A stretch of 43,425 bases of DNA, taken from Planctomycetota bacterium. GTDB lineage: Bacteria > Planctomycetota > Planctomycetia > Pirellulales > JADFKK01. The stretch spans positions 1-43,425 of the forward strand of contig JADFKK010000021.1 in the NCBI GenBank assembly GCA_022564995.1, written 5' to 3'. This document shows positions 35,199 to 42,317 of the stretch, in pieces. A program made the position numbers and the translations under genes. Under the pieces are notes generated by a model, which searched no databases, was not told where the DNA came from, and saw nothing but the letters and a program-made list of their open reading frames with translations. Every line of letters begins with the position of its first letter. Position 1 is the stretch's first letter.

Positions 35199-35720
35199 TT
35201 ACTCGTCCATGTCGACGTTGCGCAGCCGGAACTTCTTGAACAGTTTCGGCTCCAAAGTGATCGACTTGGACGACGTCCGCCAGGATTTACTCCACGGCAG
35301 CGCCAAGGCCACCATCCGTCCGGTCTTCGTTTCGGTGATGTAGATCATCCCGCTGCCGAACTGGAGACGCCCCCTCGTGCGGATCGATACCCTGCCCACG
35401 GCGAACAAAAACCTTGGATCCTTGATCGTTTTACCGCCCGGCCCCGCGAACAACTTGTCGATGCTCAGCGGCTTGTAGACGATGCTAAAGGCGCCCTCGG
35501 CGTTGGGCACGGAACCCTTCAGTACGCGAGTCACGTCGTCGTAGAAGAAGATCGCATCGAGGCCGCCCTCGACGGGAACGGTCAGCAACGTATGCTTGCC
35601 GTCGCTGGAGATCGTTTGTGCCTGGGCGGCCGAGGCGGTCCAAAGACAGGCGGTCAGCAGCACCGCCACGGCTGCGATGGTGCGGCATCCACAACCCATT
35701 TGCAGAATTTTGATGGTCAT
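35199..35720 (-). CDS. Secreted protein of unknown function upstream of thiS
   Basis: 173 residues with a strong GGGAGG site before ATG 35720. Signal peptide (TIAAVAVLLTACLWTASAAQAQ). The mature part is beta-rich (HTLLTVPVEGGLDAIFFYDD, GMIYITETKTGRMVALALP) with no family recognised. It shares an operon with thiS and thiG by spacing, though its role there is not obvious. No TPP-riboswitch sequence was found upstream. Confidence 0.75.
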   Translation of the reverse strand: MTIKILQMGCGCRTIAAVAVLLTACLWTASAAQAQTISSDGKHTLLTVPVEGGLDAIFFYDDVTRVLKGSVPNAEGAFSIVYKPLSIDKLFAGPGGKTIKDPRFLFAVGRVSIRTRGRLQFGSGMIYITETKTGRMVALALPWSKSWRTSSKSITLEPKLFKKFRLRNVDMDE

Positions 35721-35955
35721 AATCCAGCTTCCTCCCGTTCCGGTCAGTAAAGACTTTGACTGATTTTTCCGTCGCCCCTTCTCGCCTCTAAATAGTATCC
35801 GTTTCTCCCAGTTATTTCCAGGGAAGGACGCGACCGCCCGGAGCGCGGCCGACCATTGCCAATTGCCAGCGATCTGCTAAAAACAGGGGTTTAACGGTCG
35901 CAAACACCTCGGCCGGCCGTGCTGCAGGCGAAGAACCGCGGGGAGAAAAACGGAC

Positions 35956-37116
35956 ATGACAGAACGCATTAAGGCCGGAATCATCGGCACAGGGTTCATC
36001 GGCCCGGCCCACGTCGAGGCGGCCCGGCGGCTGGGAAACATCGAATTTGTGGCCATCGCCGAGGCCAATGAGGAGTTGGCCAAGGCCAAGGCGGCCGACC
36101 TGTGGATTCCCAAGGCCTATGGCGACTACAAGGCCCTGCTGGCCGACCCCGAGGTGCAAGTGGTGCATAACTGCACGCCCAACCATTTGCATTTTGAGAT
36201 CAACCGCGACATTCTGGCCGCCGGCAAGCACGTCATCAGCGAGAAGCCGCTGGCCATGAACACGGCCGAAAGCAGCGAGCTGGTCCGTCTGGCCAAGGAA
36301 TCGGGCCTGATCCACGCCGTCGATTTCAACTATCGTTATTACCCGCTCGTGCAGCACGCCCGGGCGATGGTCGCCGCCGGCGAAGTGGGCGACGTGTTCA
36401 CGATTCACGGCTCGTACCTGCAGGACTGGCTGTATCTCCAGACCGACTGGAATTGGCGGCTCGAGCCCAAGATGTCGGGCGAGAGCCGGGCGGTGGCCGA
36501 CGTCGGCAGCCATTGGTGCGACCTGCTGCAATTCATCACCGGCCTGACCATCACCAAGGTCTTCGCCGACCTGCGGACCATCCACAAAACACGCATGAAG
36601 CCGAAGAAGGAGATCGAAACCTACGCCGGCAAGGTGCTCGCGCCGGAAGATTACGAGCCGCAGGAGATCAACACGGAGGATTACGCCTCGGTGCTGATCG
36701 AGCTGTCCAACGGCGCCCATGGTGTGTTTACGGTCAGTCAGGTTTCAGCCGGGCGAAAGAACCGGCTGTATTTCGAGATCGACGGGTCGAAGTGTGCGCT
36801 GGCTTGGGACCAGGAGCAGCCGAACGAAATGTGGATCGGTCATCGCGACCGGGCCAACGAGATTCTAGCCAAAGACCCGTCGCTGTTACACGAATCGGCC
36901 CGCGAGTACGCCCACTATCCCGGCGGACATCCCGAAGGGTATCCCGACGGCCCGAAAAACCTGTTCCGAAATGTCTATCGGGCGATCACGGCAGGCGGCC
37001 CAATGCCGGCCGATCCCGACTGGAGCACGTTCGTCGACGGCCACAAAGAAGTCGCGATTTGCGAAGCCGTGCTGGCCAGCAGCAAGGCGAGTAAGTGGGT
37101 GGAGGTGGAGTATTAG
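35956..37116 (+). CDS. Gfo/Idh/MocA family oxidoreductase
   Basis: 386 residues (GGGGAG 11 bases upstream). The Rossmann start is IKAGIIGTGFIGPAHVEAA. The family motif EKP is in AGKHVISEKPLAMNT (about 90-104). The later HWCDLLQFITG and YPGGHPEGYPDGPKN segments are typical of planctomycete members. It is an NAD(P)-dependent sugar or inositol dehydrogenase or isomerase-like enzyme; the substrate is unknown. The stop TAG lies in the start of a palindromic repeat (37114). Confidence 0.9.
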   Translation: MTERIKAGIIGTGFIGPAHVEAARRLGNIEFVAIAEANEELAKAKAADLWIPKAYGDYKALLADPEVQVVHNCTPNHLHFEINRDILAAGKHVISEKPLAMNTAESSELVRLAKESGLIHAVDFNYRYYPLVQHARAMVAAGEVGDVFTIHGSYLQDWLYLQTDWNWRLEPKMSGESRAVADVGSHWCDLLQFITGLTITKVFADLRTIHKTRMKPKKEIETYAGKVLAPEDYEPQEINTEDYASVLIELSNGAHGVFTVSQVSAGRKNRLYFEIDGSKCALAWDQEQPNEMWIGHRDRANEILAKDPSLLHESAREYAHYPGGHPEGYPDGPKNLFRNVYRAITAGGPMPADPDWSTFVDGHKEVAICEAVLASSKASKWVEVEY

Positions 37117-37230
37117 TCCCGGAGGGACGACATCGAATAGCCTGGGGCGCGAGCCCCAGGACCGCGAGCGATACCCGTTTTTCGTAGCCCCGGAGGGGCG
37201 ACATCGGCGAACCATGACATGGCCAGCACC
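37114..37230. repeat. REP-like palindromic block C, upstream copy
   Basis: TAGTCCCGGAGGGACGACAT, then CCTGGGGC-GCGA-GCCCCAGG, and after a spacer TAGCCCCGGAGGGGCGACAT, running to the transposase start codon. The TAG at 37114-37116 serves as the stop of the upstream oxidoreductase. A near-identical copy starts at 37684. Confidence 0.9.
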
Positions 37231-37686
37231 TTCACCAGCCTGACCTACCACGTCGTATTCAGCACGAAATACCGAAAGAACCGAATCACCGCGGACTTGC
37301 AGGAGGAACTCTACAAATACATCGGCGGAATCGTTCGCGATCAGAAAGGCGTGTTGTTGGAGATTGGAGGCGTCGCGGATCACGTACATTTGTTGACGGG
37401 ATTCAGCCCGACGGTCGCCGTGTCGGATGTGGTCAGGCTAATCAAGGCTAACTCCTCCAAGTGGGTCAATGAGAAAGCGGATACGACTCGCAAATTTCAG
37501 TGGCAGACCGGATACGCGGCGTTCACGGTAAGTTGCTCACAGGTCGACGTGGTCCGGCGATACATTCAAAACCAAGAGGAACATCACAAGACATTATCGT
37601 TTCGAGACGAGTTCTTGGCGTTGTTGAAGCGTCATGGAATCGAAGTCGACATGCGTTACGTTTTTGAGGAAGAGCACGTAGGTTAG
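37219..37686 (+). CDS. tnpA: IS200/RAYT-type tyrosine transposase (Y1_Tnp)
   Basis: 155 residues, full length for the family. The HUH motif is in VADHVHLLTG (H55, H57). The catalytic tyrosine is Y115 in RRYIQNQEEHHK. The N-terminus SLTYHVVFSTKYRKNRI is typical. It lacks a TnpB partner. Instead it is bracketed by near-identical palindromic blocks starting at 37114 and 37684, the arrangement of a REP-associated transposase. The second block also begins with the gene's stop codon. No ribosome site is visible before ATG 37219. Confidence 0.92.
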   Translation: MASTFTSLTYHVVFSTKYRKNRITADLQEELYKYIGGIVRDQKGVLLEIGGVADHVHLLTGFSPTVAVSDVVRLIKANSSKWVNEKADTTRKFQWQTGYAAFTVSCSQVDVVRRYIQNQEEHHKTLSFRDEFLALLKRHGIEVDMRYVFEEEHVG

Positions 37687-37890
37687 TCCCGGAGGGACGG
37701 CATCGAATAGCCTGGGGCGCGAGCCCCAGGGCGACGATCAGGATCTAACATTCGTAAGCCCCGAAGGGGCGGCATCGGCGCGGTCCGACATGGCCAGCGA
37801 TGTCGCCCCTCCGGGGCTGAAATGGTCCGGTTGGACTCGATTCCTGGGGCTGACGCCCCAGGCTATTCGATGTCGCCCCTCCGGGGCTGA
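37684..37890. repeat. REP-like palindromic block C, downstream copies
   Basis: 37684-37800 repeats the upstream block almost exactly, including its GACATGGCCAGC end. 37798-37890 is an inverted relative (GATGTCGCCCCTCCGGGGCT ... CCCCAGGCTATTCGATGTCG). Together they form direct and inverted doublets around the transposase gene. Confidence 0.9.
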
Positions 37891-37920
37891 AACTCGAAAC
37901 TGAAACTCAGGAGCACCACA

Positions 37921-39111
37921 ATGCCGGGCAAGACTTGTAACGTGGCGCTGGTCGGAACGAAGTTCATGGGCCGGGCGCACTCGAATGCTTACCTGAAGGT
38001 GGGCAAATTCTTCGATCTGCTGACGACGCCGGTGATGCACACGGTCTGTGCGCGCAACGAGGCCGAGCTAACCGCCTTTGCCGACCGCTGGGGCTGGCAG
38101 AATTCTAGCACCGACTGGCAGGCCACCGTCAACAATCCCGAGATCGACCTGGTCGATGTGGTGACGCCCAACAATGTTCATGCCGAGCATTCGATCGCCG
38201 CGCTGGAGGCCGGCAAGCACGTCGCCTGCGAGAAGCCGCTGTCCAACACGCTCGACGGTGCCCGACAGATGGCCGAAGCCGCTGAAAAAGCCACGGGCAA
38301 GACGTTCGTTTGGTACAACTACCGCCGCTGCCCGGCGGTGGCCTTCGCGCATCAACTCTGCAAGGCCGGCAAGCTCGGCCGGATTTATCAGATCCGCGGC
38401 TGTTACTTACAAGATTGGGCCGGGCCCGACGTGCCTTTGATGTGGCGATTCGACGGTGAGGTGGCCGGCAGCGGGGCGCTCGGCGATCTGTGTGCCCACA
38501 CCATTGATACGGCCCGCTTCATCACGGGCGACGAAGTCAGCGAGGTGATCGGCGCCACGCTGGAGACGGTTATCAAAGAGCGGGTGATCCTGGAAGCTGG
38601 CGGCGGCGAGATATCCGGCCGCGGCGCGGCGACCGGCGAAAAAAAAGGTGCCAGCACGGTTGACGACATCGTGCTGTTTATCGCCCGCATGGAAAGCGGC
38701 GCGCTGGCCACTTTCGAGGCCACGCGGCTCGCGACCGGTTTCAAGAACACGAATCGCTTGGAGATCCACGGAGACAAGGGCGCGATCAGTTTTAACTTCG
38801 AGCGGATGAACGAGTTGAAATGGTACGACGCCACGCTGCCCGAGGAATTGCAAGGCTGGTCGACGATCAACGTCACCAACGGCAACGCCAACCATCCGTA
38901 TGCCAGCGCCTGGTGGCCGGTGGCGCACGTCCTCGGTTATGAGCACAGCTTCGTCAACGAAGCGGCCGACATCATGAACGTGCTCGGCGGCGGCGAGCCG
39001 GTCGTGCCGCTGCCCGATTTCGCCGACGCCTACAAAGTGCAGCGCGTGCTGGCGGCGGTCACGGAGTCGGACAAGAATCGCGGCCCGGTGAAGTTGAGCG
39101 AGATTGGGTGA
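37921..39111 (+). CDS. Gfo/Idh/MocA family oxidoreductase (second copy)
   Basis: 396 residues (AGGAG about 8 bases upstream). The Rossmann start is CNVALVGTKFMGRAHSNAYL. The EKP motif is in AGKHVACEKPLSNTLDG. The family core contains DLCAHTIDTARFITGDEV. Sequence and length differ from the oxidoreductase at 35956, so they are paralogues rather than a recent duplication. It may have been co-transcribed with it before the transposase element arrived. Confidence 0.9.
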   Translation: MPGKTCNVALVGTKFMGRAHSNAYLKVGKFFDLLTTPVMHTVCARNEAELTAFADRWGWQNSSTDWQATVNNPEIDLVDVVTPNNVHAEHSIAALEAGKHVACEKPLSNTLDGARQMAEAAEKATGKTFVWYNYRRCPAVAFAHQLCKAGKLGRIYQIRGCYLQDWAGPDVPLMWRFDGEVAGSGALGDLCAHTIDTARFITGDEVSEVIGATLETVIKERVILEAGGGEISGRGAATGEKKGASTVDDIVLFIARMESGALATFEATRLATGFKNTNRLEIHGDKGAISFNFERMNELKWYDATLPEELQGWSTINVTNGNANHPYASAWWPVAHVLGYEHSFVNEAADIMNVLGGGEPVVPLPDFADAYKVQRVLAAVTESDKNRGPVKLSEIG

Positions 39112-39165
39112 AATGTTGTGGGTTTGGTCGCGACGTCGCATGAACATCATGGGAGGCTCCATTCG

Positions 39166-39405
39166 ATGCCAACTGTCCTGCGTGTCGGGCGTTTCCGCTT
39201 TTTCTTCTTCAGCAATGAAAGTCAGGAACCACCGCACATTCACGTCAAATCGGCGGGCGATGAGGCGAAATTCTGGCTTGACCCGATCCAACTTGCTGCC
39301 AATCATGGTTTCAAGGGGCGGGAACTAACAGAAATCGAACGAATCGTCGAGGAGCATCAGCAACAACTCTTGGAGACATGGCATGAGTATTTCAGCCAGC
39401 AATAA
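39166..39405 (+). CDS. DUF4160 family protein
   Basis: 79 residues from ATG 39166 (GGGAGG 11 bases upstream). The family signature is RFRFFFFSNESQEPPHIHVK followed by AKFWLDPIQLAANHGF. DUF4160 genes are almost always followed by DUF2442, as here, and the pair is regarded as toxin-antitoxin-like without direct proof. The reading frame overlaps the next gene by 23 bases. Confidence 0.88.
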   Translation: MPTVLRVGRFRFFFFSNESQEPPHIHVKSAGDEAKFWLDPIQLAANHGFKGRELTEIERIVEEHQQQLLETWHEYFSQQ

Positions 39406-39670
39406 GACTGGATTCCAGCCAGCATTTACGCCCACGACGGCGCTCGCCAAATCGGTTCGCTTTGACGACCAGATGATGCACGTTGACCTAACCGACGGAC
39501 GCGTTCTGGGCGTACCATTGGCGTGGTTCCCGATTCTGCGAAGCGCCACGCCCGAGCAGCGGGAAAAGTGCGAGATTGGCGGCGGCGGCATCGGCCTTCA
39601 CTGGCCGGATTTGGACGAGGATTTGTCGATCGCCGGGCTGATGGCAGGCGTTGACATGCAATCGGCTTGA
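39383..39670 (+). CDS. DUF2442 family protein
   Basis: 95 residues. The core is VRFDDQMMHVDLTDGRVLGVPLAWFPILRSATPEQR and IGLHWPDLDEDLSIAGLM, as is usual for the family. Long for DUF2442 because of an N-terminal extension (residues 1-24). It overlaps the DUF4160 gene, so the two are co-translated. Confidence 0.88.
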   Translation: MSISASNKTGFQPAFTPTTALAKSVRFDDQMMHVDLTDGRVLGVPLAWFPILRSATPEQREKCEIGGGGIGLHWPDLDEDLSIAGLMAGVDMQSA

Positions 39671-39720
39671 ACTGCGGGCCAGGGCGCCGCCGCTCAACTA
39701 TCTCCGTGGAGACGACGCCG

Positions 39721-39891
39721 ATGTCTGATGAAATCATCCGCGAAGTTCGTCGAATTCGACACCGCATATCTAGCGAGTGCGACCACGATGTACACAAGGT
39801 CGTGGCCTACTATCGAGCGTTTCAGGATGAATTGAAACGGTCGGGAGAGTATCGATTCTACAATCCAAAAGGCGCCGATGGCGTAAGGTGA
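39721..39891 (+). CDS. Small helical protein after the DUF4160-DUF2442 pair
   Basis: 56 residues from ATG 39721 (GGAG upstream). It reads SDEIIREVRRIRHRISSECD then VHKVVAYYRAFQDELKR. Short charged proteins of this type are common in bacteria with many toxin-antitoxin loci. It could be an antitoxin that has lost its partner. Confidence 0.6.
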   Translation: MSDEIIREVRRIRHRISSECDHDVHKVVAYYRAFQDELKRSGEYRFYNPKGADGVR

Positions 39892-39969
39892 TCGTGGCAT
39901 GGCGCGACGTCCTTCTGAGACGAGTGGAGCGTAGGCTCTGCTCGTATCGCCCTGAGGACAGGGCGGCTC

Positions 39970-40016
39970 GGGAATCCCCAGTCCCCAGCGCGACCACTGG
40001 TCGCGGCTTTACAAAT
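39970..40016. repeat. CCCCAG tract and palindrome family G, second copy
   Basis: AATCCCCAGTCCCCAG is followed by the 28-base palindromic sequence (39989-40016) that is the exact reverse complement of 27232-27259. Nothing else is seen in the 213-base gap before the MoxR gene. Confidence 0.85.
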
Positions 40017-40104
40017 CGCTGGTCCCACTCCACCTTGCGCGGGATTGTTGCCCGGGCCTGGACCAACCCCTGGTGCGACACTAGTATAGAGGGTCACCAA
40101 CTCA

Positions 40105-41091
40105 ATGAGGAAACCAGTCGGAATGTCTATACACCAACGGGAGAGCGGCGTGACGGCGGAAGTATCTGAGTGGATCGCCCGTCTCGAAGGGAATATGTCG
40201 GCTGTCGTGTTGGGCAAACCGGAGGTGGTGCGGCTGTGCGTCGTGGCCCTGCTGGCTGGCGAACACGTGCTGCTGGAGGACGTGCCGGGCGTTGGCAAGA
40301 CTCTGATCGGCAAAGCCCTGGCGAAAAGCGTTGGCGTTGAGTTCTCGCGGATTCAATTCACGCCCGATCTGCTGCCCAGCGATATCATCGGCAGCAGCGT
40401 GTTCGATGCCAAGACCAGCGAGTTTGTCTACAACCAGGGACCGATCTTCAGCAACATCGTCTTGGCCGACGAAATCAATCGCACGACCCCGCGAACCCAA
40501 AGCGCGCTGCTCGAGGCGATGAGCGACGGACAGGTTTCGGCCGACGGACACACCTACGATCTGCCGCAACCGTTCATGGTGATCGCCACGCAAAATCCGT
40601 TCGAATACGAGGGCACCTACCCGCTGCCGGAGAGTCAGCTCGACCGGTTTCTGCTGCGGATTTCGATCGGTTACCCCAGCCGGGAAGACGAACGTCAGGT
40701 GCTCGACAGCCACCGCAACGGCGAGCCGATCGACGCGCTCTCGCCGGTGCTCGACGGCCCGCAGATTATCGCTCTGCAAAAGGCGGTGCGTGGCGTGACG
40801 GTTGACGACGCGGTAAGCGGCTATCTGCTCGACATCATCGACGCCACGAGGGCCTGTGACCAGTTTCGGGTGGGAGCGAGCACCCGCGGCGCGTTGTGCC
40901 TCTACCGGGCGTGTCAGGCGTTGGCGCTGGTCGAGGGTCGCGATTTTGTCACGCCGGACGATATCAAGCGGCTGGCGCCCGACGTGTTGGCCCATCGGGT
41001 CATTTCCAAAGGGGCCATCCACGCGGACCAGCGCGCCGCGACAGAAACATTGATCGGCCAACTCGTCGACGAAGTACGTGTGCCGAGTTAG
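40105..41091 (+). CDS. MoxR family AAA+ ATPase
   Basis: 328 residues from ATG 40105; ATG 40123 is an alternative and neither has a clear ribosome site. Walker A is EDVPGVGKT (62-66 GVGKT), Walker B is IVLADEINR, and the sensor region is VIATQNPFEYEGTYPLPESQ. The C-terminal lid domain includes GASTRGALCLYRACQA. MoxR proteins are chaperone-like and usually work with a von Willebrand A/DUF58 partner; none is in the window, though the genome may encode it elsewhere. Confidence 0.92.
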   Translation: MRKPVGMSIHQRESGVTAEVSEWIARLEGNMSAVVLGKPEVVRLCVVALLAGEHVLLEDVPGVGKTLIGKALAKSVGVEFSRIQFTPDLLPSDIIGSSVFDAKTSEFVYNQGPIFSNIVLADEINRTTPRTQSALLEAMSDGQVSADGHTYDLPQPFMVIATQNPFEYEGTYPLPESQLDRFLLRISIGYPSREDERQVLDSHRNGEPIDALSPVLDGPQIIALQKAVRGVTVDDAVSGYLLDIIDATRACDQFRVGASTRGALCLYRACQALALVEGRDFVTPDDIKRLAPDVLAHRVISKGAIHADQRAATETLIGQLVDEVRVPS

Positions 41092-41222
41092 CAGCCGCCG
41101 ATTGCCCTTGTCAGAGCGGGCCGTGTGGAGATATAGTGGCCGGTCGTTGGCTGCGGGAGATGGCCCCGAGTGCATGGAAATCTCGTGCATGGAAATAGCG
41201 TCGAAAGGAGTCGACCGGAACG

Positions 41223-41999
41223 ATGCAATCCTCTACCGCGGTTTTCTTGCGTGCCGGCGTGATGCTGGGCGTGCTGATCGTATTGCCCGCCTACGCGCTG
41301 TTGGGCACGTCGCTGCCAGAAAAGTTGCTACCGGTGTTGGAGCGCCTGACGAAGGATGCGGAACAACAGGCCGGCGGTGGGTTGCGGCCATCGCCCTCGA
41401 CGCCAGAGCCTTACGCTGCCGCCGCCTCGGCATGGCCCGTAGGCAGTCCCACCGCGGGCGACGATCACGCGCTGCACCATCGGGCGGAGCTTTCAGAGAG
41501 CCACTCCCCTAATCGTCTGGTGTCGTGGGAGGAGCCTGCTCCGCGCAGCGCTGCTGGGCAGCCATCGCCCAATGCCGCTTACCTTGACCGCCGTCAGGGT
41601 GAGCCGCAAGGCGCTAGCCGCGGGTTTCGTGCGGTAAAACGTGGCGTAGATTCACGTGGCGTAGATTCACCGGCGGCTAGCGCCTTGCCGCTCAAAGTAA
41701 GTGCCATTGAGCCAATGCGTTTGGGCACGGCGACCGTTCGGGTGAGCGACGAAGGTCGCCGGGCTCTGCCGCCCGACGGATTTTCCCGAAGAGCACAGGC
41801 GCTGTGGGAAGTCGGAGCGACTCATATTACCGTTTCGATTGAACGCCCGGGCCGCACGCCCAGTTATTGGTGTTCGTGTCAGGTGGTCGGCCGTCGCGAG
41901 CGATTCGAGGCCGCCGCGGGCAGCGCGCTGGGATCGATGGATAAGGTTCTGGAGCAGGTTCGCACCTGGCGTGCCGCCGCGGCGCAGCCCCGCCGATAG
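41223..41999 (+). CDS. Membrane-anchored hypothetical protein carrying a repeat insertion
   Basis: 258 residues (AAAGGAG about 16 bases upstream). One N-terminal transmembrane segment is at residues 8-28 (FLRAGVMLGVLIVLPAYALLG). The middle is low-complexity and poorly conserved in style. The C-terminal domain (about 180-255, ATHITVSIERPGRTPSYWCS) looks folded. Residues about 127-159 are encoded by a 99-base family A inverted repeat (41601-41699) that adds 33 codons in frame, including a 15-base duplication. The function is unknown. Confidence 0.6.
   Translation: MQSSTAVFLRAGVMLGVLIVLPAYALLGTSLPEKLLPVLERLTKDAEQQAGGGLRPSPSTPEPYAAAASAWPVGSPTAGDDHALHHRAELSESHSPNRLVSWEEPAPRSAAGQPSPNAAYLDRRQGEPQGASRGFRAVKRGVDSRGVDSPAASALPLKVSAIEPMRLGTATVRVSDEGRRALPPDGFSRRAQALWEVGATHITVSIERPGRTPSYWCSCQVVGRRERFEAAAGSALGSMDKVLEQVRTWRAAAAQPRR
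41601..41699. repeat. Inverted repeat family A, copy 3, inside a coding sequence
   Basis: The arms GAGCCGCAAGGCGCTAGCCG and GGCGGCTAGCGCCTTGCCGC lie around a spacer with a tandem GTGGCGTAGATTCAC duplication. Its 99 bases (33 codons) keep the host frame open. Confidence 0.9.
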
Positions 42000-42317
42000 G
42001 CCGCATGATCCGAGGGCGTCATGGTCGGCTAGCAGCCTGTTGAAGAAGTCGGGGTCTGGTCCAATTTTCGGCGAGAGGACGTTTTTTTCCGCTCAGCCGC
42101 GGGGCGCTAGCCCCCGGTTATCGTCGCGCCAATCGGGGGCTAGCGCCCCGCGGCTAATTGCGACCACCCGAAGTCTTAGCCTTGACGAAGCACTTGCCCG
42201 CCCTTGCCAAGGATGGTCGCTTAGGCTTAGGCTGGTGCAGGAAGCGTCTCTTTTCCAACCCGCCCTGGCGGACGTGCAGCATGTCCGCGCTCCCAACAAT
42301 CATACATTCGCCTACCG
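42000..42317. repeat. 318-base gap with perfect 22-base inverted repeat
   Basis: AGCCGCGGGGCGCTAGCCCCCG (42095-42116) faces its complement (42134-42155) around a 17-base loop. It resembles family A in its central GGCGCTAGC but is a separate type. A sequence AGCCTGTTGAAGAAGTCGGG at about 42033-42052 is like the end of some insertion sequences; no transposase remnant is seen. Confidence 0.75.

Larger units (their letters stand above)
37114..37890 (+). mobile_element. REP-associated transposase element (REPtron-like)
   Basis: The transposase gene plus flanking palindromes form one unit inserted between two Gfo/Idh/MocA genes. The 570-base spacing of the two direct copies equals the gene plus one repeat. 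Confidence 0.75.

Noticed and set aside
35721..35955. TPP riboswitch before the thiamine operon
   Set aside because: No CTGAGA or ACCTGATCTGGATAAT-like core was seen by eye on the minus strand.
42033..42052. Insertion-sequence end
   Set aside because: Only a short AGCCTGTTGAAGAAGTCGGG match to a common IS terminus, with no transposase or second end.
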